Positions 43,140 through 49,663 of a stretch of 49,663 nt of DNA are shown here, piece by piece. The stretch spans positions 1-49,663 of the forward strand of contig JAGWTH010000030.1 of the NCBI GenBank assembly GCA_028868995.1, read 5' to 3'. Under the pieces are notes generated by a model. The model saw only the letters and a list, made by a program, of their open reading frames with translations. It was not told the DNA's origin and did no database searches. Positions within the stretch are counted from its first letter, which is position 1. Each line of letters opens with the position of its first letter. The stretch comes from Burkholderiales bacterium. GTDB taxonomy: Bacteria; Pseudomonadota; Gammaproteobacteria; Burkholderiales; Burkholderiaceae_C. The position numbers and the translations under genes are program-made.

Positions 43140-44066
43140 TTGCCTTCAAACCAGACTCCCCTCGGCGCCCTGCCTGCCCGCTTCCGCCGGCTGCGTGTCC
43201 TGATCGCCGGCTGCGGCGACGTCGGGCTGCGCCTGGCGCGCGCCCTGCCCGCTGGCGTGCGCGTCCTCGCGCTGACCTCCAGCCCGCAGCGCGCCCCGCT
43301 GCTGCGCGAGCACGGCATCACGCCGCTGCAGGGCGACCTCGACGCCCCGCGCAGCGTCGCCCGGCTGGCCGGCCTGGCGCACCGGGTCGTTCACCTGGTG
43401 CCACCCGCGGGCGAGGCCGAGGGGCAGTGGTGGCGGGACCTGCGCACGCAGGCCCTGCTGCGGGCCCTGCGCCTGCGCTCGCAGCCCGAGGTCCTCGTCT
43501 ATGCGTCGACCAGCGGCGTCTACGGCGACTGCGCCGGCGAGTGGGTGTCCGAGGTGCGGCCCGTCGCACCCGGCACGCCGCGGGCGCAGCGCCGCGTGGA
43601 TGCGGAGCGGCAGGTGCGCTTCTTCGGCCGGGCGCCCGGGACGCGCTCCAGCATCCTGCGCATCCCCGGCATCTACGCGAGCGACCGCCCCGGCGGCACG
43701 CCGCGCGAGCGCCTGGCGCGCGGCACGCCGGTGCTGCGGCCCGAGGACGACGTCTACACGAACCACATCCATGCCGACGACCTCGCGCGCGCGCTGGCCG
43801 CGGCGCTGTGGCGCGGGCGGGCGCAGCGCGTGTGCAACGCGAGCGACGACAGCGCGCTCAAGATGGGCGACTACTTCGACTTGGCCGCGGATCTCTACGG
43901 GCTGCCGCGGCCGCCACGCGTGCCCCGCAGCACGGCGCAGGAACAGCTGCCGCTGATGCTCCTGAGCTTCATGGGCGAGTCGCGCCGGCTGGACAACAAC
44001 CGCATGAAGAAGGAGCTGCGCCTGCGCCTGCGCCATCCCACGGTCGCCAGCGGCCTGCGCGATTGA
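43140..44066 (+). CDS. NAD-dependent epimerase/dehydratase-like SDR
   Basis: About 308 residues of extended SDR type. The NAD loop is GCGDVG (about 24-29) with VLIAG before it, and YASTSGVYGD marks the active-site Ser/Thr. The usual YxxxK is not clear (RVDAERQ in that place), so it may lack the classical catalytic pair; it recalls YeeZ-type SDRs. The start is uncertain: TTG at 43140 is the best in-frame candidate I can find, without an ATG upstream in frame and without a clear Shine-Dalgarno. Divergent from the reductase gene; function unknown. Confidence 0.72.
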   Translation: MPSNQTPLGALPARFRRLRVLIAGCGDVGLRLARALPAGVRVLALTSSPQRAPLLREHGITPLQGDLDAPRSVARLAGLAHRVVHLVPPAGEAEGQWWRDLRTQALLRALRLRSQPEVLVYASTSGVYGDCAGEWVSEVRPVAPGTPRAQRRVDAERQVRFFGRAPGTRSSILRIPGIYASDRPGGTPRERLARGTPVLRPEDDVYTNHIHADDLARALAAALWRGRAQRVCNASDDSALKMGDYFDLAADLYGLPRPPRVPRSTAQEQLPLMLLSFMGESRRLDNNRMKKELRLRLRHPTVASGLRD

Positions 44067-44070
44067 ACGC

Positions 44071-46197
44071 TCAGGGCGCGAGCGCCGCCTGGCCCTGCAG
44101 CTCCAGGCAGCGCCGCGTGAGTGCCTGGTGCAGGGCGCGCAGGCGCCGCGCGATGGCGTCGTCTCCGAGTGCCACGGGTGCGTGGGCGGCGAGGCGGTCG
44201 GCGCAGTTGTCGCGCCGCAGGTCGGGACCGAGGGCGGCCACGTAGCGCTCCAGGGCCAGCAGGCTGCTGTCGTTCGCGCGGGCCGCATAGCGGCCCATCT
44301 CGTCCTGCAGCGACCGCCAGCGGGCGGCGGCCGGATCGGACGCCAGAGCAGGGCTGCCCAGCGCCAGCACCGGGCTGGCCTGCCGCAGCAGCAGGTCCAG
44401 CCGGGCGGCCGTGCCGGCGAAGGAAGGCAGTGCCGCCGGGCCGGTGGGCGTGGCGCCGAGGACCTGGGCGAGGGGCAGCGCTTCGCCCTGCCACCAGCCG
44501 AAGTCCGCCGCCCGGGGATCCTCCAGGGGCAGCTGCCGCCAGTCCGCGCGCAGGTGCGCGAGCCGGCGCAGCAGTTCCGCATCCAGTGGGGCGACCAGCC
44601 GGTCGCCCCAGGCACCGCCGCCGGTTTCCTGCAGCAGCCTCTGCAGCGCCTGCACCTGTTGCCGCTCGCGACGCAGGCCGCTGAGGTCCGAGGGATCCTC
44701 GGTGCCGCTCGCCAGCGTGGAGCGCAGCGCGCGAAAGGCGCGCTGGTAGACCAGGCCGGACACGCGCAGGTCGATGACCTGCATGACGGCGCGCTGCGCA
44801 TGCACCGGGAACAGGGGGACGCTGGTGGCCAGCGCCCGCGTCCGCTCGGCCGACAGGGCGCGCGCGTCTTCCAGCACCTCGCCCAGGCTGCCGGCATGGA
44901 GCGTCGCCTTGGCCGGCGCAGGGGGTTCGTCCGCGGCCATGAAGGAGGTCCGCAGCAGGGCGTCCAGGCCCGCGAGCAGGGCACGCCGCCCGGGCGACAG
45001 CCCGAAGCGCCGCTCGCCTTCGAGCCAGACGACGCCCGGCTCGCCCTGGGTGCCGAAGGCCGCCTCGAACTGGCGGCGGAATTCGGCGAACGCGGCACCG
45101 GACTGTTCCTGCAGCTGCCTCAGCGCATCCGGCCCGAGCAGACTGGTGCTCCCGATGCGCCGCAGCAGGCCCTGGTAGGCGGCGCCGAGCTGCGGCGTGG
45201 CCTGTCCCATCCATTCGTTGTGGCCCCGGGACAGGAGCGCGTCCTCGTCGGCCAGCAGAGAGCGCACGCTGCGGTAGCGTTCGAGGGTGCGGCCCAGGCT
45301 CGCCGGCCGGGCACGGACATCGAACAGGCGGCGGCTGGCTTCCACGTAGCCCTGCTCGAGGGCGAACAGGTCGTTGCTTTCCAGCAGGCGAGCATGCAGT
45401 GCCGCCATGCCCTTGCGCAGGGCGCAGCGGGCGGCCCACTGCAGCCGCGCCTGCATGAGGGCCGGCTGGACGCTGACCTCCTCGTCGTCCCGGAACATGC
45501 GCACCGCCCCTTGCAGGGCACCCGGCAGCTCCTTGCCGAGCGTGTAGGCCACCAGCCCCCGCATCTGTTCGGGCTGGCCGGAGCCGCCGTATTGCAGGGA
45601 CAGGAAGGAGCGCACCGCGGCATCGAGCTGGGCCACCTGGTCCACGTAGGCGGCGACCGCGACGAATTCCGGCAGGTCTTCGGCAGTCGCCGAAAGCCGC
45701 CGCTGAAGGTCGGGAGGCATCGGCGAGCGGCAGCCGGCGGCGGGCCGCAGGTCACCCGAGTCGCCCGCCAGGGGAACCCCCGTGAGCCGGCTGGCGCGCG
45801 CGAGCAGTTCGCGCCGCAGCGTCTCGACCACGATGTCGCTGAACTCCCGCGCGAGGCGCGCCTGCACCCGTGCCTCGAGGTCGTCGAAGGGCCGCCAGGA
45901 CCCGGGCAGCAGGGCGGTCCAGGCCGCGTCGTGCTGCAGCCTTTCGGTGGCCGCGAGCAGGGCGAGCGCCTTGCGCCGGTACCACTCCGGATCCACCGCC
46001 GCGCGGTTCGGGGCGCGGGACCGGAAGGCGGCATCGGCATTGAGCTGCAGCAGGGTCCGGGACAGGTCCCGGCGCCAGCCATCGAGCTGCACCGCGGCCA
46101 CCAGGACGCCCAGCGCCCAGGCCCCGAGCAGCAGCCAGGCGAGCACGAGCGCGAGCCTGGGCGCGCGCCGCGGCCAGCGCCGGGTCGCCGCGCTCAT
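44071..46197 (-). CDS. Large single-pass membrane protein of unknown function
   Basis: 708 residues. The N-terminal basic segment and one transmembrane helix (about 14-36, LALVLAWLLLGAWALGVLVAAV) anchor it, with the remaining 670 residues probably periplasmic and almost wholly alpha-helical, rich in Ala, Leu and Arg. Only two or three Cys occur. No family is recognised; the long helical periplasmic body is faintly like IcmF/TssM-type proteins, but no motif supports that. The start codon overlaps the stop of a 58-residue gene (ATGA), and both follow an HtrA-like pseudoprotease gene, forming a three-gene operon. Confidence 0.75.
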   Translation of the reverse strand: MSAATRRWPRRAPRLALVLAWLLLGAWALGVLVAAVQLDGWRRDLSRTLLQLNADAAFRSRAPNRAAVDPEWYRRKALALLAATERLQHDAAWTALLPGSWRPFDDLEARVQARLAREFSDIVVETLRRELLARASRLTGVPLAGDSGDLRPAAGCRSPMPPDLQRRLSATAEDLPEFVAVAAYVDQVAQLDAAVRSFLSLQYGGSGQPEQMRGLVAYTLGKELPGALQGAVRMFRDDEEVSVQPALMQARLQWAARCALRKGMAALHARLLESNDLFALEQGYVEASRRLFDVRARPASLGRTLERYRSVRSLLADEDALLSRGHNEWMGQATPQLGAAYQGLLRRIGSTSLLGPDALRQLQEQSGAAFAEFRRQFEAAFGTQGEPGVVWLEGERRFGLSPGRRALLAGLDALLRTSFMAADEPPAPAKATLHAGSLGEVLEDARALSAERTRALATSVPLFPVHAQRAVMQVIDLRVSGLVYQRAFRALRSTLASGTEDPSDLSGLRRERQQVQALQRLLQETGGGAWGDRLVAPLDAELLRRLAHLRADWRQLPLEDPRAADFGWWQGEALPLAQVLGATPTGPAALPSFAGTAARLDLLLRQASPVLALGSPALASDPAAARWRSLQDEMGRYAARANDSSLLALERYVAALGPDLRRDNCADRLAAHAPVALGDDAIARRLRALHQALTRRCLELQGQAALAP

Positions 46198-46370
46198 GGC
46201 TCGCCGGCTCCCGCAGCCGGCGGGGGCTGCACCAGTTCGCGCACCGGCCAGGTCTGCCAGAGCCAGAGGACTTCCGACAGGGCGAGCAGGACGGCCGCGG
46301 CCGCCGCGACCCGCAGCCAGGGCCGCCAGCCGTCCCGCCTTCGCCCGGAGTCATCGGTGTGCGCCTTCAT
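46194..46370 (-). CDS. 58-residue single-pass membrane peptide
   Basis: A 58-residue frame read directly from the sequence. It begins MKAHTDDSGRRRDGW, has one transmembrane helix (about 21-38, VAAAAAVLLALSEVLWLW) and ends PPPAAGAGEP. Its TGA overlaps the ATG of the 708-residue gene (ATGA), which strongly argues that it is translated. GGGGAGTGGC provides a Shine-Dalgarno. It lies 51 nt after the pseudoprotease gene. Small membrane peptides in operons often serve as assembly partners or regulators of neighbours; that is inference here. Confidence 0.7.
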   Translation of the reverse strand: MKAHTDDSGRRRDGWRPWLRVAAAAAVLLALSEVLWLWQTWPVRELVQPPPAAGAGEP

Positions 46371-46421
46371 GCCACTCCCCTTCGATTGCCGCCGCGGCCG
46401 CGCACGGCGCCGGCCGCCGGC

Positions 46422-47435
46422 TCAGATCCCCGCCGGCTTGCGCAGGGTCCGCATCCGGTCGACGGCCCGCACCGTGACGTCGCGGATGTCGGCGCCGTGC
46501 AGCACGGTGAGCCGGATCTCGCTGTCCGGCTCGCCGCGCGACCACAGCTTCCTGTAGAAGCCTTCCAGCGTGCTGACCTTCTCGCCGTCGATCGCCAGCA
46601 CGACGTCACCGGCCGCGAGTCCCGCTGCCTCGGCCGGGCTGTCGCGCATGACCTTCAGGACTTCCACCCGCCCGTCCTGCTCGGTCGAGTTCAGGCCCAG
46701 CCAGGGCCGGCGGCTCAGGTGCGAACTGCCGGTCTGCAGCATTTCCGCCAGGATCGGCTTGAGCAGGTCGACGGGCACGAACATGTTGCCGGGCACGCGC
46801 CGGTCGTCGCCCAGTGCATGGCTCACGAACAGGCTGCCGATTCCCAGCAATTGCCCGCGCCGGTCGAACAACGCCGCCCCGCTGTGGTTGGCCAGCGGCG
46901 GGCTCGTGAACAGGGCGCCGTCGATGTGGTATTCCCAGCTGCCGGAGAAGGGACGGACGTCCACCAGCTGCGCCAGGCCCATGCCTGCGCCGCCGCCGAC
47001 GGCCACGAGCAGTTGCGTACGCACGGGCACGTCGCGGGCGGTGCCCAGGGTGACCGGCTGGATGCCTTCGAGGGGCAGCACGGTGCGCACCAGGCCGAAA
47101 CCGGTGGCGAGGTCGTAGCCCACCGGCCGCGCCGGCACCACGCGGTGGTCCGAAGTCGTGACCTGGATGGTGTCGGCCTCGACGACCAGGTAGCCGATGG
47201 TGAGGATCAGGCCGTCGGCGCCGATCACCACGCCCGAGCCTTCCCGTTCGCGTCCCAGGGTCGCCGTGGAGCGGGCGTCGTCGGCCGCCGTGACCTCCAG
47301 TGCGACCATGGCGTCCATCGCCCGGGAGAGGGCGTCCGCCCCGGCCTGCTGAGGGGAGGCTGCCTGGGCAGCACCGAACACGCAGGCCGCGAGGATCACG
47401 CCGGCAACACGGCTCGCCCGGGATCGCAAGGCCAT
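46422..47435 (-). CDS. HtrA/S1C-like pseudoprotease with PDZ domain
   Basis: 337 residues: signal peptide (cleaved near AQA|ASP, about 26), trypsin-like domain (about 35-230) and C-terminal PDZ domain (about 244-335, with SPAEAAGLAAGDVVLAIDG). By alignment in my head with HtrA, the catalytic His is Tyr82 (LTIGYLVVEA) and the Asp is Gly112 (DLATGFGL), while Ser185 remains (NHSGAAL). It is therefore probably not a protease but a periplasmic binding or sensing protein. GAAGGGAGGGCC precedes the ATG at 47435. First gene of an operon with the 58- and 708-residue proteins; divergent from the H-NS gene. Confidence 0.85.
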   Translation of the reverse strand: MALRSRASRVAGVILAACVFGAAQAASPQQAGADALSRAMDAMVALEVTAADDARSTATLGREREGSGVVIGADGLILTIGYLVVEADTIQVTTSDHRVVPARPVGYDLATGFGLVRTVLPLEGIQPVTLGTARDVPVRTQLLVAVGGGAGMGLAQLVDVRPFSGSWEYHIDGALFTSPPLANHSGAALFDRRGQLLGIGSLFVSHALGDDRRVPGNMFVPVDLLKPILAEMLQTGSSHLSRRPWLGLNSTEQDGRVEVLKVMRDSPAEAAGLAAGDVVLAIDGEKVSTLEGFYRKLWSRGEPDSEIRLTVLHGADIRDVTVRAVDRMRTLRKPAGI

Positions 47436-47557
47436 GGCCCTCCCTTCGAAGTTGGCGAACCAGAATGCGGCAAAAGGCCGGCTGCGGCAAGGGGTCCGAA
47501 GGGCCACTCCCCGTGGCGGCCGTGCAATTGCGCATGTCCCGGGCCTTTTTCTTTTTG

Positions 47558-47563
47558 CATAAT
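47558..47563 (+). promoter_or_regulatory. Candidate -10 element (CATAAT) of the H-NS gene
   Basis: CATAAT follows a T-rich tract. A start near 47570 leaves a leader of about 24 nt with AAGGA at 47583-47587. Confidence 0.45.
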
Positions 47564-47593
47564 TCCACCGCCCCCATTGATGAAGGAAATTCC

Positions 47594-47920
47594 GTGGCGA
47601 CTTACCTCGAATTGAAAGAGCAGGCGGAAAAGCTCATGGCCGAAGCCGAAAGGCTGCGCGAGCAGGAAATCGCGGATGCGATTTCCGATATCAAGCGGAA
47701 AATCGAGCTTTATGGATTGACGGCCGCCGATATCGGGCTGGCCAAATCGGCGGGGCCGGGCGCGTCCGGGCGCGGCAAATCCGCCAAGGCGGTCGTGAAA
47801 TACCGCGGCCCCGAGGGGCAGACCTGGTCCGGCGGGCGCGGGCGCAAGCCGCAATGGGTGGTCGAGGCGCTGCGGCAGGGCCGCAGCCTGGAGGAATTCG
47901 CGGTCAAGAGCGGCCGCTGA
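47594..47920 (+). CDS. H-NS family nucleoid-associated protein
   Basis: 108 residues. The N-terminal coiled coil for oligomerisation spans about 1-50 (LKEQAEKLMAEAERLREQEI), then a linker and the C-terminal DNA-binding domain with TWSGGRGRKPQWV (about 76-88). H-NS proteins silence AT-rich and often horizontally acquired DNA. The GTG at 47594 has AAGGA 6 nt upstream and gives the usual V/MATYLELKEQ start. Codon usage is visibly less GC-rich in the first 50 codons than in its neighbours. A perfect terminator follows. Confidence 0.93.
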   Translation: MATYLELKEQAEKLMAEAERLREQEIADAISDIKRKIELYGLTAADIGLAKSAGPGASGRGKSAKAVVKYRGPEGQTWSGGRGRKPQWVVEALRQGRSLEEFAVKSGR

Positions 47921-47924
47921 ACCA

Positions 47925-47949
47925 GGGGCCCGGCGCGGGCCCCTTTTTT
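47925..47949 (+). terminator. Intrinsic terminator after the H-NS gene
   Basis: GGGGCCCG-GCG-CGGGCCCC followed by T6, 5 nt after the stop. An 8-bp all-GC stem with a clear T-run. Confidence 0.95.
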
Positions 47950-47967
47950 CCCATCGCCGCCGGCAGG

Positions 47968-49071
47968 CTAGGCGCGGACGTCGACGGTGGCTTCGACCAG
48001 CTCGTCCGCGCGAGCCGTCGCTGCCACGCTGCGGTAGAAGAGGTGGTAGCCCACCACGCACAGGGCCAGTGCCGTCACCAGGATCTCCGGCTGGCCGAAG
48101 AAGAACATGGCCGGCAGCACCGGGACCGCGGCGCAGATCCACATTACGAGCGACACGGCGGCGTTGCGCAGGTTGGCCGGCAGCGCGGCCAGGCGCGGCT
48201 GCACGAGTTGCGTCGCCACCAGGCTGTGCAGGTGGTGCCGGTCCGGCTGGCCGGGCGAGCGGTGGTTGCGGCGGCGCCGGTAGACGCTGTACAGGACCTC
48301 CACGGTCGGGTAGCCGCACAGCAGCACGCTGGCCCAGGGCGACACGCCCGGATTGCGCGCCAGCAGCTCCACCGACAGCCAGGCCAGGGCAAAGCCCGAG
48401 AAGTAGGCGCCGCCGTCGCCGAGGAACAGCTTGCCCCAGGGGAAATTGACCAGCCAGAAGCCGGCGACCGCGGCGGCCAGGACCAGGGCCACGACGGCGA
48501 GCTGGGTGTCACCCACCGAGGACGCGATGGCGGCCAGCGCGAGACTGGAGATGATGAGGGTGCCGCTGGCCAGGCTGTGGAAGCCGTCGATGATGTTGAT
48601 CGCATTGGCGACCCCGCCGACGGCGAACGCCGTGAACAGCACCGCGAGCGGCCACGCGGCGAGCAGCTGGTCCGCGAGCGGGATGCCGACCCGCGTGAGG
48701 CCGATGCCGCTCCACAGCGCGGCGAGCGCGCCGCTGCCCATGGTGACCAGCAGGCGGGTGCGCACGCTCACGCGCTTGGTCACGTCCTCCGTCAGGCCGA
48801 CCAGCAGCGCCGGCATGCCTGCGAGCAGGAGGGTCCCGAGCAGCGATTTCCCCGTCGACGCCGAGGTGATCATCCAGCCGAGGGCCAGTGCGATGTAGAT
48901 GGCGATGCCGCCGACGCGCGGCGTGGGCGCGGCGTGGAATTTCTGGACGGCGCCGGGCAGGTCGTTGGTGAAATGGCCATGCTTGTGCGCGCTCAGCACC
49001 AGGCCCTGTGCGAGCACGAAGGATGCGATCAGGGTCGCCGCGACGGCCATGACGGAGGGGGCTGGGAGCAC
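47968..49071 (-). CDS. WecA/MraY-like polyprenyl-phosphate glycosyltransferase (GT4)
   Basis: 367 residues with about ten transmembrane helices, of the UDP-sugar:polyprenyl-phosphate sugar-1-phosphate transferase family. Motifs: TPRVGG near residue 50, NAINIIDGFHSLASG (about 154-168, the Asp-rich catalytic loop), FLGDGGAYF (about 218-226) and the HHLHSL histidine motif. It would start an exopolysaccharide or O-antigen chain on undecaprenyl phosphate. The GTG at 49071 has AAGGAT 5 nt upstream; the ATG at 49050 has no Shine-Dalgarno. A kinase of the capsule type lies upstream (truncated), consistent with an EPS cluster. Confidence 0.9.
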   Translation of the reverse strand: MLPAPSVMAVAATLIASFVLAQGLVLSAHKHGHFTNDLPGAVQKFHAAPTPRVGGIAIYIALALGWMITSASTGKSLLGTLLLAGMPALLVGLTEDVTKRVSVRTRLLVTMGSGALAALWSGIGLTRVGIPLADQLLAAWPLAVLFTAFAVGGVANAINIIDGFHSLASGTLIISSLALAAIASSVGDTQLAVVALVLAAAVAGFWLVNFPWGKLFLGDGGAYFSGFALAWLSVELLARNPGVSPWASVLLCGYPTVEVLYSVYRRRRNHRSPGQPDRHHLHSLVATQLVQPRLAALPANLRNAAVSLVMWICAAVPVLPAMFFFGQPEILVTALALCVVGYHLFYRSVAATARADELVEATVDVRA

Positions 49072-49362
49072 TCGGATCCTTATCGACCGCCTGGGCCAAG
49101 CGTCCCGGGCGAATCACAACAGAAAGTGACAGAGCGACGCACTTTATTGCAGTCCTGGCGAGTCGACAAGTGCCAGATGGGGGAGGTCCAAAGTGGATGG
49201 AATTTGAGTGCTTTGGTATCCATCGCCGGGCTGACTTCACTCGCCTGAACAGTGAATGCTCGCGTCGGGCATCCCGGCCCCAAGCACTGCCGAACCCGAG
49301 TGTGGCCCGGCATCCGTGACAAGGCTGTTACAAGCCGCTCGCCCGCGGATGCGGGGCGCGCC
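49072..49362. other. Intergenic region upstream of the glycosyltransferase gene
   Basis: About 290 bases, visibly less GC-rich than the coding DNA, between the glycosyltransferase start and the kinase stub. It contains a candidate reverse-strand promoter (49141-49169). No gene, repeat or terminator was seen; H-NS-type binding is possible given composition but unproven. Confidence 0.5.
49141..49169 (-). promoter_or_regulatory. Candidate sigma70 promoter of the glycosyltransferase gene
   Basis: On the reverse strand TTGTCG, a 17-bp spacer, then TAAAGT, about 70 nt before the GTG start. Confidence 0.45.
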
Positions 49363-49533
49363 TCAGGCCTTGCGGTCGCTCGAGTACTTGTAGTGCGTGT
49401 AGCGGTAGCCGCCGTACTTGTACGCGTAGCTGCCGTAGTGGCGGCGCGTGAAGTCCAGCGCATTGAGCAGCACGCCGGTGACGCTGCGGCCCGCATGCGT
49501 GAGGCGCTTGGCGCACTCGTGCAGCTCGCCCAA
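49363..49533 (-). pseudogene. C-terminal stub of a BY-type polysaccharide tyrosine autokinase (Wzc-like)
   Basis: Only the last 56 residues remain. It reads LGELHECAKRL, then VTGVLLNALDF, then a tyrosine-rich tail with eight Tyr in 18 residues (YGSYAYKY, YRYTHYKY), the autophosphorylation cluster of Wzc/BceF-type kinases that control exopolysaccharide polymer length. Immediately before LGELHE the frame meets TAG at 49534-49536, and homology stops. No Walker motifs, membrane helices or start codon exist in the window. It is a 5'-truncated remnant or a junction artefact; its stop is the normal end of the gene. Confidence 0.85.
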
Positions 49534-49537
49534 CTAC

Positions 49538-49663
49538 ATGCCAGGACCGGTGCGCCGGGTGGGCATACCGAAACCGGGTGGCGGGACACGCGAGCTGGGG
49601 ATACCGACCGTGGTGGACAGGTTGATCCAGCAGGCACTGCTGCAGGTGCTGCAACCGCTGATC
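49538..49663 (+). pseudogene. Fragment of a group II intron reverse transcriptase/maturase (LtrA-type)
   Basis: The forward strand encodes 42 residues: PVRRVGIPKPGGG, then RELGIPTVVDRLIQQALLQV, then LQPLI at the window edge. This is the RT0/RT1 region of group II intron-encoded proteins. The normal 60-80 residues before it are missing: homology starts at about Tyr (49535) in frame with the preceding kinase DNA. The ATG at 49538 is inside the conserved segment and is not a true start. It continues beyond the window, so only the 5' end is known to be truncated. Confidence 0.85.

Noticed and set aside
44071..46197. Assignment of the 708-residue protein as a type VI secretion TssM/IcmF subunit
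   Set aside because: Only a vague helical likeness; no Walker motif, no conserved IcmF motif, and no other tss genes nearby.
49080..49663. Longer reverse-strand frames at the right edge
   Set aside because: They are frame-shifted readings of the kinase stub and the RT fragment; only the frames with recognisable motifs were kept.

Overview
The window is high-GC chromosomal DNA, densely packed on both strands and mostly housekeeping. Gene content (DUF3422, paired PimC/PimD-like acyl-CoA dehydrogenases, tripartite tricarboxylate transport genes with a Bug-type binding protein, an H-NS protein ending in a GRGRKP-type motif, ribF-ileS-lspA, rpmB-rpmG) points to a betaproteobacterium of the order Burkholderiales, most likely Comamonadaceae (Ramlibacter/Variovorax-like). 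No rRNA, tRNA or CRISPR array was seen, and no gene-free stretch exceeds 300 bases.

Layout. 1-7 kb: TatD nuclease, an unknown helical protein, a spermidine-synthase-like protein, a GspE/PilB-type ATPase, and tctBA without tctC. 7-17 kb: DUF3422 protein, two DMT exporters, an M48 protease/SH3 pair, a divergent SDR-SDR-cupin operon, a quinone oxidoreductase coupled to a Nudix hydrolase, and a Na/Pi cotransporter. 17-22.6 kb: ribF-ileS-lspA (leftward) and an HNH protein. 22.6-29.4 kb: paired acyl-CoA dehydrogenases, a YceH-like protein, purN, an RsmB/NOP methyltransferase, a fatty-acid desaturase, rpmG and rpmB. 29.5-36.2 kb: trxB, a Crp/Fnr regulator, ftsK, lolA and rarA. This resembles the E. 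coli trxB-lrp-ftsK-lolA-rarA neighbourhood, but with a Crp/Fnr protein in the Lrp position and a small reverse-strand membrane gene between lolA and rarA. 36.3-40 kb: livHMGF. 40-44 kb: an outer-membrane barrel, a Bug protein, a small exported protein, a 2Fe-2S/FAD reductase and an epimerase-like SDR. 44-47.5 kb: a three-gene leftward operon (HtrA-like pseudoprotease, 58-residue membrane peptide, 708-residue unknown). 47.5-49.7 kb: H-NS, a WecA-like polyprenyl glycosyltransferase, and the C-terminal stub of a BY-type tyrosine kinase that stops abruptly against a 5'-truncated group II intron reverse transcriptase running off the window.

The most unusual material is: (i) the pseudoprotease operon; (ii) the kinase/reverse transcriptase junction at about 49,534; (iii) two genes (desaturase, livH) whose leaders have a TACAAT box followed almost at once by a perfect terminator-like hairpin and T-run; (iv) a two-copy, three-hairpin interspersed repeat, each copy 3-7 nt after a stop codon in the same orientation to its gene; (v) several genes whose -10-like hexamer lies 6-10 nt before the start codon, suggesting leaderless mRNAs, including a 26-bp bidirectional promoter. 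Functions are inferred by reading the translated sequences; no database search was run.
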